A stretch of DNA of 64,000 nt from Abyssibius alkaniclasticus (GTDB lineage: Bacteria; Pseudomonadota; Alphaproteobacteria; Rhodobacterales; Rhodobacteraceae), in assembly GCF_020447305.1 (NCBI RefSeq), contig NZ_CP095732.1:1272501-1336500 (forward strand), written 5' to 3'. The position numbers and the translations under genes are program-made. The notes under the pieces are model-generated. The model saw only the letters and a program-made list of their open reading frames with translations. It searched no databases and was not told the DNA's origin. Shown here one piece after another: positions 36,318 to 45,814 of the stretch (positions are counted from its first letter, which is position 1; each line of letters opens with the position of its first letter).

Positions 36318-36795
36318 CATTTCCGATTGCGTGATCGAGGATGCCCGCTGGGAAGCTTGCGATTTGCCAAGCATTGCCGAGCGTGCCACCCGCGCAGCTT
36401 TGGCGATTGCAGGGCTGCAGGGCGAGGATTGGGAAGTTGTCGTCATGGCTTGCGATGATGCGCGCATCGCCACGCTCAACGCCGATTTTCGCAGCAAACC
36501 CGTGCCCACCAACGTGCTTTCATGGCCTGCTGAAGCGCTTGGCGCCGCCACAGCGGGCGAAACCCCGCTGGCGCCCGAAGGGCCGGAACTGGGTGATATT
36601 GCAATCGCCTTTGAAACCTGCGAGGCCGAGGCGCGCGATCAGGGCATTGAATTTGCCGCCCATGTGGCCCATCTGATCGTTCATGCCGTGTTACATTTAT
36701 TGGGCTACGACCATATTGAGGATGCGGATGCGACATTGATGGAGGGGCTTGAAATCAAGGCTCTTGCCAGCATGGGCATTCAAAATCCATATTAG
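36310..36795 (+). CDS. ybeY: rRNA maturation endoribonuclease YbeY
   Basis: Zinc-dependent RNase of 161 residues that takes part in 16S rRNA 3'-end maturation and ribosome quality control. The metal motif H-x3-H-x5-H is HAVLHLLGYDH near residues 121-131. The longest frame begins at 36241, deep inside phoH; the ATG at 36310 (MPDISD), overlapping the phoH end by 8 nt, gives the normal length. Confidence 0.93.
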   Translation: MPDISDCVIEDARWEACDLPSIAERATRAALAIAGLQGEDWEVVVMACDDARIATLNADFRSKPVPTNVLSWPAEALGAATAGETPLAPEGPELGDIAIAFETCEAEARDQGIEFAAHVAHLIVHAVLHLLGYDHIEDADATLMEGLEIKALASMGIQNPY

Positions 36796-36836
36796 GACAG
36801 ATGTAGGAAGTGCATCGCATTTCGGATTAGGGAGTC

Positions 36837-37727
36837 ATGAGCAGTCATTCGGACGCAAGTCCACCAGAACAAGGCAACGACCCGGAGCCTTACAGTTTCG
36901 ACGACGATTACCGCCCCGGCCTGTTTCAGCGCCTGTTCGGGCGCAACGGCGACAGCGAAGAACCAACCGAGGGTGCCGCCGAATCGCTGGCCCAGACCCG
37001 CGAAATGCAGGGCAATCTGCGCAAGCTGCATTCGCGGCGGGTTGACGATATTGCCGTGCCCAAGGCCGATATCATCGCCATTCCCAATAGCTCGACGCTG
37101 GCCGAAACTGTCGAGGTGTTCCGCGACTCCACACTTACCCGCCTGCCGGTATTTGCCGATACGCTGGACGAGCCGCTTGGCCTGATCCACCTGAAAGACC
37201 TGGCGCTGACCCACGGTTTTGGCAAATCGGGCAAGTTCGACCTTGCCGCGCTGATCCGTCCGCTGATCTATGCGCCTCCATCCATGCCTGTCGCCGTGCT
37301 GTTGCAGCGAATGCAAAGCGAGCGTGTGCATATGGCGCTGGTGATCGATGAATATGGCGGTGTCGACGGTCTGGTGACAATCGAGGATATTCTTGAGGAA
37401 ATCGTCGGTGACATCATCGACGAGCATGACGAGGAAGAGGCCGCATTGTGGATCGAGGAACGCCCCGGCGTCTACCTTGCCCAGGCCCGCGCACCGCTGG
37501 ACGAGTTTGAAGAGGCCGCCGGGGTCGATCTGCTGCCCGCCGAGCTTGATGAGGAGATCGACACTTTGGGTGGGATTGTTGCCAAACTGACTGGCCGTGT
37601 GCCTGTGCGCGGCGAGATTGTGCGCGACGAGGCGGGCCATGAATTTGAAGTGGTCGATGCCGATCCACGCCGCATCAAACGCCTCCGGATCACGCTTTCC
37701 GGTGCAGCACGCACCGCAGCCGAATGA
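36837..37727 (+). CDS. CorC/HlyC-type CBS-pair transporter-associated protein
   Basis: A 296-residue protein with two CBS domains (about 65-195) that bind adenosyl ligands, followed by a CorC_HlyC (TerC-associated) domain (about 210-290). Such proteins are linked to magnesium/cobalt efflux or form the cytoplasmic part of CNNM-like transporters. No membrane segment is present. AGGGAG precedes the ATG. The end overlaps lnt by 4 nt, as in many proteobacterial ybeY-corC-lnt operons. Confidence 0.9.
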   Translation: MSSHSDASPPEQGNDPEPYSFDDDYRPGLFQRLFGRNGDSEEPTEGAAESLAQTREMQGNLRKLHSRRVDDIAVPKADIIAIPNSSTLAETVEVFRDSTLTRLPVFADTLDEPLGLIHLKDLALTHGFGKSGKFDLAALIRPLIYAPPSMPVAVLLQRMQSERVHMALVIDEYGGVDGLVTIEDILEEIVGDIIDEHDEEEAALWIEERPGVYLAQARAPLDEFEEAAGVDLLPAELDEEIDTLGGIVAKLTGRVPVRGEIVRDEAGHEFEVVDADPRRIKRLRITLSGAARTAAE

Positions 37728-39208
37728 TCGAGACGCTGCTGCATCAGCGCGGCTGGCGGCGTGCGCTGCTTGCGCTTGTGCTTGGCGCGCTGCTGGCGCT
37801 GGCCTTGCAGCCCTTCAACCTGCCTGTGGTGAATCTGGTGGTGCTGCCGGCGCTTGTGGCGCTGCTCGCCCCGCAAGGCGGGCGGTTCTGGCGCGGTTTC
37901 GGGTTGGGCTGGTTCGTGGGGCTTGGCTATTTCGCCGTCGCCCTGCACTGGATTGTTGAACCCTTTCTGGTAGATGCGGCGCGCACGGGCTGGCTTGCAC
38001 CCTTTGGGCTGGTTGGAATGGCGGGCGGTATGGCGCTGTTCTGGGGGCTGGCCTTTGGCTTTGCCGTGCGCGTGGCCAGGGGCACGGCGCGCGATGCGCT
38101 GGCGCTGGCCGTCATCTGGGGCGCGGTTGAACTGGCGCGCGGCTATGTGTTTACCGGCTTTCCCTGGGCGCAGCTGGCGCAAGGCCTGCTCGATACGCCG
38201 CTTGCGCAATGGGTCGCCTATATCGGTGCGCCGGGGCTGGGTGCAATGGTCATGCTGGGCGCGGGGCTACTGGCCTATCGCACAAGCTTTCTGGCCGGGC
38301 TGATGATGCTGCTGATCATGGGCTCGGTCGGCATCATGCGCGACGCGGGCGCAACACCGGATGAACCCGGCGTTACCCTGCGCCTTGTGCAGCCCAATGC
38401 CAGCCAACAGGAAAAATGGCTGCCCGAGCGTATTTACGATTTCTATCTGCGCCAGATACAGCTTACCAGCGCGGGCGCGGCCCCCGATCTGACGATATGG
38501 CCCGAAGCCGCCGTTGCCTATCTGCCCGATGAAGATGCACAATTGCGCGAGGAAGTCGCGGCAGCCGGGCGCGGCAGTCCGGTCATTCTGGGGGCGCAGC
38601 GGCGCGATGCGCGCGGCGTTTACAACACATTGTTCGCAATCGATTCCGGCGCTGGCATAGCCGCCGCCTATGACAAGGTGCGCCTTGCCCCGTTTGGCGA
38701 ATACATGCCGTTCAATGATTTTTTCAGCCGGTTTGGCATTTCCGGCCTGGCCGATGTGATCGGTGGCGGAATGCAAAAGGGCACGGAAACCGGGCCGATC
38801 GCGCTAAATGGGCTGCCCCCCTTCCTGCCGCTGATCTGCTATGAGGCGATTTTCCCGCAAGCCGCCAGCACCCAGCCGCGCCCCGCATGGCTGTTGCAAA
38901 TCACCAATGACGCCTGGTTCGGCACATTCTCTGGCCCCTACCAGCACCTTGCCCAGGCGCGTCTGCGCGCCATCGAGCAGGGCCTGCCGCTGGCGCGCGC
39001 CGCCAATACCGGCGTTTCGGCCATGATCGACGCGCGCGGCCATATCCGCGCCCGCACCAATTTGGGCGAGGTCGCAGCCCTTGACGTGCGCCTGCCCGGC
39101 GCGCTGCCGCCCACGCTTTACAGCCGCACCGGCGATTGGCCCGTGGCGCTTGTGCTAAGCCTGCTTGCGGCATTCTTTGCAATACGGCGCCCGCGCGCCA
39201 AAGCCTGA
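37724..39208 (+). CDS. lnt: Apolipoprotein N-acyltransferase Lnt
   Basis: Inner-membrane enzyme that adds the third acyl chain to the N-terminal Cys of lipoproteins. It has 494 residues: an N-terminal block of about seven membrane helices, then a nitrilase-type periplasmic domain (about 218-465). The catalytic triad is E261 (IWPEAAV), K318 (YDKVRLAPFGEY) and C372 (LICYEAIF). A final membrane helix ends the protein. It overlaps corC by 4 nt. Confidence 0.95.
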   Translation: MIETLLHQRGWRRALLALVLGALLALALQPFNLPVVNLVVLPALVALLAPQGGRFWRGFGLGWFVGLGYFAVALHWIVEPFLVDAARTGWLAPFGLVGMAGGMALFWGLAFGFAVRVARGTARDALALAVIWGAVELARGYVFTGFPWAQLAQGLLDTPLAQWVAYIGAPGLGAMVMLGAGLLAYRTSFLAGLMMLLIMGSVGIMRDAGATPDEPGVTLRLVQPNASQQEKWLPERIYDFYLRQIQLTSAGAAPDLTIWPEAAVAYLPDEDAQLREEVAAAGRGSPVILGAQRRDARGVYNTLFAIDSGAGIAAAYDKVRLAPFGEYMPFNDFFSRFGISGLADVIGGGMQKGTETGPIALNGLPPFLPLICYEAIFPQAASTQPRPAWLLQITNDAWFGTFSGPYQHLAQARLRAIEQGLPLARAANTGVSAMIDARGHIRARTNLGEVAALDVRLPGALPPTLYSRTGDWPVALVLSLLAAFFAIRRPRAKA

Positions 39209-39218
39209 CGCGCGGCGC

Positions 39219-39254
39219 GCCGCCTTTCCCGCCGCCTTTCCCGCCGCCTTTCCC
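39219..39254 (+). repeat. Three tandem copies of a 12-bp unit
   Basis: GCCGCCTTTCCC occurs three times without mismatch at 39219-39230, 39231-39242 and 39243-39254. It lies between the lnt stop and the metK riboswitch. It is probably a slipped-strand microsatellite, and its copy number may vary. Confidence 0.85.
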
Positions 39255-39298
39255 ATTGACCCGCCCCCACAACTATCGGTAAAGCAGGGCATTCATCC

Positions 39299-39341
39299 GC
39301 GCACAACGGCTTCCTGGCGTGCGGCGGTTAAACAATGGAGC
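39299..39341 (+). promoter_or_regulatory. SAM/SAH riboswitch in the metK leader
   Basis: The leader carries ACAACGGCTTCCTGGCGT, which matches the core of the SAM/SAH riboswitch class known from Rhodobacterales metK genes. Stem P1 is CGCAC (39300-39304) with GTGCG (39319-39323). The loop segment GCTTCC (39309-39314) can pair with GGAGC (39337-39341) as the pseudoknot. GGAG is also the metK ribosome binding site, so ligand binding should hide it and lower SAM synthetase translation. Confidence 0.88.
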
Positions 39342-39345
39342 GTTT

Positions 39346-40512
39346 ATGTCCCGTCAGAACTATATTTTCACCTCGGAATCCGTATCCGAGGGGCACCCCG
39401 ATAAGGTGTGCGACCGTGTGTCCGATGCCATTCTGGATGCGTTTCTGGCCGAAGAGCCGAATGCGCGTGTGGCTTGTGAAACCTTTGCCACCACCAATAA
39501 TGTCGTTGTCGGCGGCGAGGTCGGGCTGTCGAGCAGGGACAGGTTGGAAACCTATATGGGCAGGATTGACGGGATCGTGCGCGACTGCGTGCGCGATATC
39601 GGCTATGAGCAGGACAAGTTCCACTGGAACACGCTGACAGTGCAGAACTTGCTGCACGCCCAATCGGCGCATATCGCCCAAGGGGTCGACCGTGATGGCG
39701 CGGGCGATCAGGGCATCATGTTTGGCTTTGCGGTTGATGAAACGCCCGAACTGATGCCCGCCCCGATCCTATATTCGCACGCGATTTTGCGGCGTCTGGC
39801 CGAGGCGCGCAAATCGGGGGCCGAGCCGACTCTGGGGCCGGATGCCAAAAGCCAGTTGAGCCTTCGTTATGAGGGCGGCAGGCCGGTCGAGGTGACATCG
39901 CTGGTGCTGTCGACCCAGCACGCGCATGAGGCGCAGACAAGCGATGATATCCGCGCGATTGTCGAGCCTTACATCCGCGATGTGCTGCCGGATGGCTGGC
40001 TGACCGAGGCGACCGAATGGTGGGTGAACCCGACGGGTAAATTCGTGATCGGCGGGCCGGATGGCGATGCCGGGCTGACCGGGCGCAAGATTATTGTCGA
40101 TACTTACGGCGGTGCCGCCCCGCATGGCGGCGGTGCGTTTTCCGGCAAAGACCCGACCAAGGTTGACCGTTCGGCGGCTTATGCGGCGCGCTATCTGGCG
40201 AAAAACGTGGTGGCGGCGGGCATGGCGACGCGCTGCACGATCCAGCTGAGCTATGCCATCGGTGTGGCCAAGCCGCTGTCGATTTACGCCGATACGCATG
40301 GCACGGGGCAGGTGGATGAGGCGCAGATCGAACGCGCCGTGGCCCGCGCGATGGACCTGACGCCGCGCGGCATCCGCACGCATTTGCAGCTTGACCGGCC
40401 GATTTATGCACGCACCGCCGCCTATGGCCATTTTGGCCGCGCGCCCGAGGCCGACGGCGGATTCAGCTGGGAGAAAACCGATCTGGCCGCCGCGCTGAAA
40501 GCCGCGATCTAG
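39346..40512 (+). CDS. metK: S-adenosylmethionine synthetase
   Basis: Makes SAM from methionine and ATP. It has 388 residues, with the N-terminal [14 protein letters not shown] block, [10 protein letters not shown] (ATP site) and [16 protein letters not shown] (P-loop-like). The frame is open from 39319, but GGAG at 39337-39340 and the family start (MSRQNY) place the ATG at 39346. Translation is probably controlled by the SAM/SAH riboswitch that includes this ribosome binding site. A series of GC-rich hairpins follows the gene. Confidence 0.96.
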   Translation: MSRQNYIFTSESVSEGHPDKVCDRVSDAILDAFLAEEPNARVACETFATTNNVVVGGEVGLSSRDRLETYMGRIDGIVRDCVRDIGYEQDKFHWNTLTVQNLLHAQSAHIAQGVDRDGAGDQGIMFGFAVDETPELMPAPILYSHAILRRLAEARKSGAEPTLGPDAKSQLSLRYEGGRPVEVTSLVLSTQHAHEAQTSDDIRAIVEPYIRDVLPDGWLTEATEWWVNPTGKFVIGGPDGDAGLTGRKIIVDTYGGAAPHGGGAFSGKDPTKVDRSAAYAARYLAKNVVAAGMATRCTIQLSYAIGVAKPLSIYADTHGTGQVDEAQIERAVARAMDLTPRGIRTHLQLDRPIYARTAAYGHFGRAPEADGGFSWEKTDLAAALKAAI

Positions 40513-40530
40513 GCGCTCCCGCCCGGCGCA

Positions 40531-40615
40531 GGCGGGGCAGGCCCCGCCATTGCCGGTTGGGCCGGGCCGCGCACACGCGGGTGTGCGCGGCGCAGAACCC
40601 CGCCGGGGCGGGGTT
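40531..40615 (+). terminator. Three consecutive GC-rich hairpins after metK
   Basis: Hairpin 1 is GGCGGGGC-AG-GCCCCGCC (40531-40548). Hairpin 2 is GCCGCGCACAC-GCGG-GTGTGCGCGGC (40566-40591), an 11-bp perfect stem. Hairpin 3 is AACCCCGC-CGGG-GCGGGGTT (40596-40615). No T-run follows, so this may block RNA decay or polymerase rather than act as a classical terminator. It fills most of the 136-nt gap before trmB. Confidence 0.6.
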
Positions 40616-40648
40616 GACCGTTTGCGCGCCGGACACTAGAGCAGCGCC

Positions 40649-41386
40649 ATGAATGATACGCCAGACCAGCCCCGTGATACGCGCCCTGCTGCCCGCCCGA
40701 ACGCCCCTTGGCGTAACCTGTATGGCCGTGGCAAGGGCAAGCCGCTGCGCGCCGGGCAGGCGGAACATATGGAACATACGCTGCCGCGCCTGTCGCTGCC
40801 CGGCGTGTCGTGGGATTTCAACCCGACGCGCGCGCCGATCGATCTGCGCGCGGTGTTCGGCGATGACCGGCCCATCTGGCTGGAAATCGGCTTTGGGGGT
40901 GGCGAGCATCTGGCGGCACTCGCAGCCGCCAATCCCGATATCGGCTTCATTGGTGTCGAGCCGTTTTTGAACGGGATGGCGGCGCTGCTGCCGCGCGTGG
41001 CCGCGCTTGAAAACATTCGCCTGCATCTGGGCGACGGGCGCGACGTGATGGATGTTTTGCCCGATGCCAGCGTTGCGCGGGCGTTTCTGCTTTACCCCGA
41101 CCCCTGGCCGAAGAAGCGCCACCACGGCCGCCGCTTTGTGAAGCCCGAAAATATCGACCCGTTGGCGCGCGTGCTGAAACCCGGCGGGCAGTTTCATATT
41201 GCCTCGGATATCGAGGATTATGTGCGCCATACGCAGGACCATATGGCACCCCGCCCCGATTTTACCGGCGGTGAGGTGATGCTGGAGCCCTGGGAGGGCT
41301 GGCATTCCACCCGATACGAGCAAAAGGCGCTGCGTGCCGGGCGCACACCGCATTACATGACCTTCATCCGGGCCGATCATGCGTGA
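40649..41386 (+). CDS. trmB: tRNA (guanine-N7-)-methyltransferase TrmB
   Basis: Rossmann-fold methyltransferase of 245 residues that forms m7G46 in tRNA. The SAM site is LEIGFGGGEHL (about 72-82). The family signature PDPWPKKRHHGRRFV lies near 150. It follows metK, which makes its cofactor, though the hairpins between them argue against one simple transcript. Its last 8 nt overlap the NUDIX gene. Confidence 0.94.
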   Translation: MNDTPDQPRDTRPAARPNAPWRNLYGRGKGKPLRAGQAEHMEHTLPRLSLPGVSWDFNPTRAPIDLRAVFGDDRPIWLEIGFGGGEHLAALAAANPDIGFIGVEPFLNGMAALLPRVAALENIRLHLGDGRDVMDVLPDASVARAFLLYPDPWPKKRHHGRRFVKPENIDPLARVLKPGGQFHIASDIEDYVRHTQDHMAPRPDFTGGEVMLEPWEGWHSTRYEQKALRAGRTPHYMTFIRADHA

Positions 41387-41831
41387 ACGGCCCACGGCGC
41401 GGATTATCCTGCTGGACCCGGATGACCGGGCATTGATGTTTCATTTCGTGCATGAGCGCGGCATTCTGGCAGGTCAGCGGCACTGGGCAACGCCGGGCGG
41501 GGGGATTGCGGCTGGTGAAAGCCCGCAGGCCGCCGCCGCGCGTGAATTGCGCGAGGAAACCGGCTTTGAGCTGCCGCTGAGCGATGTGATCGCCACGCGC
41601 GCCGTGGATTTCCGCCTCGAATCGGGCGAGCTGCTGCGCGCCCATGAAAGCTATTTCGCGGCCTTCGCCCCGCATGAGCGGATTGACAAGACCCGCTGGA
41701 ATGCGTTTGAGCGGCGTGTGATGCAAGACCATCGCTGGTGGGGGCTTGAAGACCTGGCCACAACCAGCGAAACCTACTTCCCAGAGAACATGGCCGGGAT
41801 GATAGCGCGTGCCCGCGCGCTGCGGCCCTGA
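41379..41831 (+). CDS. NUDIX hydrolase
   Basis: Nucleoside-diphosphate-linked hydrolase of 150 residues. The Nudix box runs from GGGIAAGESP through AARELREETGF (about 32-53), with the metal-binding REx2EE. Substrate cannot be read; relatives clean up damaged or signalling nucleotides. It overlaps trmB by 8 nt and precedes aroA by 16 nt, so it may be co-transcribed with both. Confidence 0.88.
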   Translation: MRERPTARIILLDPDDRALMFHFVHERGILAGQRHWATPGGGIAAGESPQAAAARELREETGFELPLSDVIATRAVDFRLESGELLRAHESYFAAFAPHERIDKTRWNAFERRVMQDHRWWGLEDLATTSETYFPENMAGMIARARALRP

Positions 41832-41847
41832 AACATAAGGATAACCG

Positions 41848-43197
41848 ATGTCTGGCACTGGAACCCCGCGCCCGCTGACCGCCCGCAAATCGCCCCCGCT
41901 GAAAGGCGCGGCCGCAGTGCCGGGCGATAAAAGCATCAGCCATCGTGCGCTCATTCTGGGCGCGTTGACCATTGGCCGCACAGAGGTGCGCGGGCTGCTG
42001 GAGGGCGAAGATGTGCTGGGCACAGGCCGCGCGATGCAAGCCTTTGGCGCGCAAGTCGAGCGCCACGGCCCCGGTGAATGGAGCATCGAGGGCGTGGGTG
42101 TGGGCGGCTTTGCCGAACCGGCCGATGTGATTGATTGCGGCAATGCCGGCACCGGCGTGCGGCTGATCATGGGGGCGATGGCCACCACGCCGATCACCGC
42201 CACCTTTACCGGCGATGCCAGCTTGCGCAAACGCCCGATGGGCCGGGTGACAGACCCGCTGGCACTGTTTGGCGCGCAGGCTTTTGGCCGCAGCGGGGGC
42301 CGTTTGCCGATGACGATTGTCGGTGCGGAAAACCCCGTGCCGGTGCGCTATGTCTCGCCGGTGCCAAGCGCGCAGGTGAAATCGGCCGTGCTGCTGGCGG
42401 GGCTGAACGCGCCGGGGCAAACCGTGCTGATCGAGGCGGAAGCGACGCGCGACCATTCGGAAAGGATGCTGGCGGGGTTTGGCGCGGAAATTGTCACAGA
42501 AGTTACCGATGAAGGCCGCATGATTACGCTGACGGGCCAGCCGGAGCTTAAGCCGCAGAAGATTGACGTGCCGCGCGACCCGTCCAGCGCCGCCTTTCCG
42601 GTATGTGCGGCGCTGCTGGTTGAAGGCTCGCAGGTTCTGGTGCCGAATATCGGGCTGAACCCCACGCGCGCCGGGCTGTTCACCACATTGGTGGACATGG
42701 GGGCCGATATTACATTTGAGAATGCGCGCAGCGAGGGGGGCGAGCCCGCCGCCGATTTGCGCGTGCGCTTTGGCCCGCTGAAAGGCATAGACGTGCCGCC
42801 CGAACGCGCTGCAAGCATGATTGATGAATACCCCATTCTGGCGGCACTGGCGGCAACTGCCGAGGGCAATACCGTGATGCGCGGCATCAAGGAATTGCGG
42901 GTCAAGGAATCGGACCGGATTGACGCGATGGCGCGCGGGCTGGAGGCTTGCGGTGTTTCCCTGGAAGAGGGTGAGGATTATCTCATCATCCACGGGCGCG
43001 GGCCGGGAAGCGTGGCGGGCGGGGCGACGGTGGCCACGCATCTGGACCACCGGATTGCCATGTCCTTTTTGTGCCTTGGCATGGCGAGCCTAAAGCCCAT
43101 TACCATTGATGATCTGGGCGCGATTGCCACCTCCTTCCCCGATTTTGTGCCGCTGATGGAAGGCCTGGGCGCGGTTTTTCACGCCGGTAATGGCTGA
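41848..43197 (+). CDS. aroA: 3-phosphoshikimate 1-carboxyvinyltransferase (EPSP synthase)
   Basis: Sixth step of the shikimate pathway, joining shikimate-3-phosphate and PEP. It has 449 residues. The N-terminal [10 protein letters not shown] block, [13 protein letters not shown] and LRVKESDR follow the class II form, typified by the Agrobacterium CP4 enzyme. The PEP-site loop reads NAGTGVR. CP4 has Ala in place of the Gly here, a change linked to glyphosate tolerance, so this protein lacks that substitution. It begins the aroA-cmk-rpsA run. Confidence 0.95.
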   Translation: MSGTGTPRPLTARKSPPLKGAAAVPGDKSISHRALILGALTIGRTEVRGLLEGEDVLGTGRAMQAFGAQVERHGPGEWSIEGVGVGGFAEPADVIDCGNAGTGVRLIMGAMATTPITATFTGDASLRKRPMGRVTDPLALFGAQAFGRSGGRLPMTIVGAENPVPVRYVSPVPSAQVKSAVLLAGLNAPGQTVLIEAEATRDHSERMLAGFGAEIVTEVTDEGRMITLTGQPELKPQKIDVPRDPSSAAFPVCAALLVEGSQVLVPNIGLNPTRAGLFTTLVDMGADITFENARSEGGEPAADLRVRFGPLKGIDVPPERAASMIDEYPILAALAATAEGNTVMRGIKELRVKESDRIDAMARGLEACGVSLEEGEDYLIIHGRGPGSVAGGATVATHLDHRIAMSFLCLGMASLKPITIDDLGAIATSFPDFVPLMEGLGAVFHAGNG

Positions 43198-43282
43198 ATG
43201 TGCGGAATTAACGATTGCCGAGATAGCGCCTGTAAACCACGGCCAAACATCGTTATGACTTGCTGAAGTTACAGGGAATGAC

Positions 43283-43912
43283 ATGGCCTTCACCGTTGCC
43301 ATAGACGGCCCCGCAGCGGCGGGCAAAGGCACGATCGCGCGCGCGGTTGCGGCGCATTTCGGCTTTTCACATCTGGATACCGGGCTGCTGTATCGCGCGG
43401 TTGGCATGGCCACGCTGGATGCCGCGCGCGGGGTGATTGATGAGAATATGGCCGTGACTATGGCCAAAACGCTCAGCGAAACCGACCTTGCGCGCGATGA
43501 TTTGCGCAGCGCGCGGGCCGGGCAGGCGGCCAGCAAGGTTGCCGCCATTCCCGAAGTGCGCAGCGCATTGCTGAAATTCCAACAGGATTTTGCGCGCCGT
43601 GAGGGTGGCGCCGTGCTGGATGGCCGCGACATCGGCACGGTGATTTGCCCCAATGCCGAGGTGAAGCTGTTTGTGACGGCATCGGACGCCGTGCGCGCCC
43701 AACGCCGCTTTGCAGAGCTTTCAGCCACCAACCCCGCGCTGACCGTGGCGCAGGTGGCTGGCGATCTGGCCCAGCGCGATGCGCGCGATGCCGAACGCGC
43801 CATCGCCCCGTTGCAGCCTGCCGATGATGCCGAACTGCTCGACACGTCGACGCTGAGCATCGCAGCCGCCATCCAAAGCGCGATTGCAACCGTGCAAAAG
43901 CGGCTGAAATAG
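43283..43912 (+). CDS. cmk: Cytidylate kinase
   Basis: Phosphorylates CMP and dCMP using ATP. It has 209 residues. P-loop GPAAAGKGT is at the N-terminus, [10 protein letters not shown] is the NMP-binding segment, and [13 protein letters not shown] with the RAQRRFAEL region forms the lid. It follows aroA by 85 nt and is separated from rpsA by a terminator, a common proteobacterial order. Confidence 0.94.
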   Translation: MAFTVAIDGPAAAGKGTIARAVAAHFGFSHLDTGLLYRAVGMATLDAARGVIDENMAVTMAKTLSETDLARDDLRSARAGQAASKVAAIPEVRSALLKFQQDFARREGGAVLDGRDIGTVICPNAEVKLFVTASDAVRAQRRFAELSATNPALTVAQVAGDLAQRDARDAERAIAPLQPADDAELLDTSTLSIAAAIQSAIATVQKRLK

Positions 43913-44015
43913 GCCGATTGCGGGCGCTTTGGCCCTGAATCAGGCTTGATTGCCGCAGGGATTGCGTGTAACCACGCCCCGTTGCAGGGCACAGACCAAA
44001 AATAACAAACAGGCA

Positions 44016-44050
44016 GGGTCGGATTACAATCACCGGCCCTTTGTGTTTTT
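44016..44050 (+). terminator. Terminator between cmk and rpsA
   Basis: GGGTCGG (44016-44022) pairs with CCGGCCC (44033-44039), one G-T pair, over a 10-nt loop, followed by TTTGTGTTTTT. It ends the aroA-cmk transcript. The rpsA promoter is then expected within or just after this region. Confidence 0.65.
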
Positions 44051-44128
44051 GGCGCTTGGCAACATGAAACCCCAAAGACCGGCGGAAACAACCGCTCGGC
44101 CCGTAAAAACACTTGAAAGGACCTACAT

Positions 44129-45814
44129 ATGGCCGCATCCGTGGCAATGGAAGAATTCGAAGCCCTTTTGAACGAAAGCTTCGAACTTGAAACCCCCGAC
44201 GAGGGCTCAGTCGTCAAAGGCACAGTGGTTGCCATCGAGGCCGGTCAGGCCATCATCGACATCGGCTATAAAATGGAAGGCCGTGTCGACATCAAAGAAT
44301 TTGCCGCCCCAGGCCAGACCCCCGAAATCGCCGTTGGCGATGTTGTCGAGGTCTATCTGGACCGGGTTGAAAACGCGCGTGGCGAGGCTGTTCTCAGCCG
44401 TGAAAAAGCCCGCCGTGAAGAAGCCTGGGACCGTCTTGAAAAAGCCTATGACAAGGAAGAGCGCTGCGAAGGCGTTATCTTTGGCCGGGTCAAAGGTGGT
44501 TTCACCGTCGATCTGGGTGGCGCGGTGGCCTTCCTTCCGGGCAGCCAGGTCGATGTGCGCCCCGTGCGCGATGCCGGCCCGCTGATGCAGCTTCCCCAGC
44601 CCTTCATGATTTTGAAAATGGACCGTCGCCGTGGCAACATCGTCGTGTCGCGCCGTGCCATTCTTGAAGAAAGCCGTGCCGAGCAGCGCGCCGAGATCGT
44701 TGGCAAACTGGCCGAAGGCGATGTGGTTGACGGCGTTGTCAAGAACATCACCGAATACGGTGCATTCGTTGACCTTGGCGGCGTTGATGGCCTGCTGCAC
44801 GTGACCGACATGGCCTGGCGCCGTGTGAACCACCCGTCGGAAATTCTGGCGATTGGCGAAACGGTCAAGGTGCAGGTTGTCAAGATCAACAAAGACACCC
44901 AGCGCATTTCGCTTGGCATGAAACAGCTTGCCGCCGATCCGTGGGACGATGTCGAAGCCCGCTATCCGCTGGAAAGCCGCCATACGGGCCGCGTGACCAA
45001 CATTACCGATTACGGCGCATTTGTTGAGCTGGAAGCCGGTGTTGAAGGGCTTGTTCACGTCTCCGAAATGTCCTGGACCAAGAAAAACGTTCACCCCGGC
45101 AAGATCGTCTCGACCAGCCAGGAAGTTGAAGTTGTCGTTCTGGAAATCGACACGGCCAAACGCCGCGTAAGCCTTGGCCTGAAACAGACCCAGGGGAACC
45201 CGTGGGATAACTTTGCCGCTGGCAACCCTGCTGGCACCATCGTTGAAGGCGAAGTCAAGAACATCACCGAATTCGGTCTGTTCATTGGCCTTGAAGGCGA
45301 TATTGACGGCATGGTTCACCTGTCCGATCTGGACTGGACCCGTTCCGGCGAAGAAGCGATCAAGGATTATCGCAAAGGTGACATGGTCAAGGCCGTGGTG
45401 TCCGATGTCGATGTTGAAAAAGAGCGTATCTCGCTGTCCATCAAGGGCCTTGAAGGTGACAAGTTCGCCGATGCAACCGGTGGCGTAAAACGTGGTGCGG
45501 TTGTCACCGTAACCGTGACCGCCATTGAAGACGGCGGGATCGAGGTGGAATATGAAGGCATGAAAGCCTTTATCCGCCGTTCGGACCTGAGCCGCGACCG
45601 TGGCGACCAGCGCCCCGAGCGCTTCTCGGTTGGCGACAAGATTGATGCGCGTGTCACCAATATCGACGCGAAATCGCGCAAGCTTGGCCTGTCGATCAAG
45701 GCACGCGAAATTGCCGAAGAAAAAGAAGCCGTCGAACAGTTCGGCAGCTCGGATTCCGGTGCATCGCTGGGCGACATTCTTGGCGCTGCGCTGAAAGGCA
45801 AAACCGACGAGTAA
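44129..45814 (+). CDS. rpsA: 30S ribosomal protein S1
   Basis: RNA-binding ribosomal protein that holds mRNA on the small subunit. The 561 residues form six S1 repeats of about 70-85 residues. The middle ones repeat the pattern KNITEYGAFVDLGG...GLLHVTDMAW with high similarity. GAAAGG precedes the ATG at 44129. Codon use is more biased than in neighbours (fewer rare codons), as expected for high expression. S1 normally represses its own leader; I cannot identify the site here. Confidence 0.96.
   Translation: MAASVAMEEFEALLNESFELETPDEGSVVKGTVVAIEAGQAIIDIGYKMEGRVDIKEFAAPGQTPEIAVGDVVEVYLDRVENARGEAVLSREKARREEAWDRLEKAYDKEERCEGVIFGRVKGGFTVDLGGAVAFLPGSQVDVRPVRDAGPLMQLPQPFMILKMDRRRGNIVVSRRAILEESRAEQRAEIVGKLAEGDVVDGVVKNITEYGAFVDLGGVDGLLHVTDMAWRRVNHPSEILAIGETVKVQVVKINKDTQRISLGMKQLAADPWDDVEARYPLESRHTGRVTNITDYGAFVELEAGVEGLVHVSEMSWTKKNVHPGKIVSTSQEVEVVVLEIDTAKRRVSLGLKQTQGNPWDNFAAGNPAGTIVEGEVKNITEFGLFIGLEGDIDGMVHLSDLDWTRSGEEAIKDYRKGDMVKAVVSDVDVEKERISLSIKGLEGDKFADATGGVKRGAVVTVTVTAIEDGGIEVEYEGMKAFIRRSDLSRDRGDQRPERFSVGDKIDARVTNIDAKSRKLGLSIKAREIAEEKEAVEQFGSSDSGASLGDILGAALKGKTDE

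Noticed and set aside
41404-43050. 548-codon minus-strand frame over the NUDIX gene and aroA
   Set aside because: Antisense shadow; both plus-strand genes have complete catalytic motifs.
41848-43197. EPSP synthase as naturally glyphosate-tolerant
   Set aside because: The protein is class II-like, but the loop reads NAGTG, with Gly where the tolerant CP4 enzyme has Ala, so tolerance cannot be claimed.
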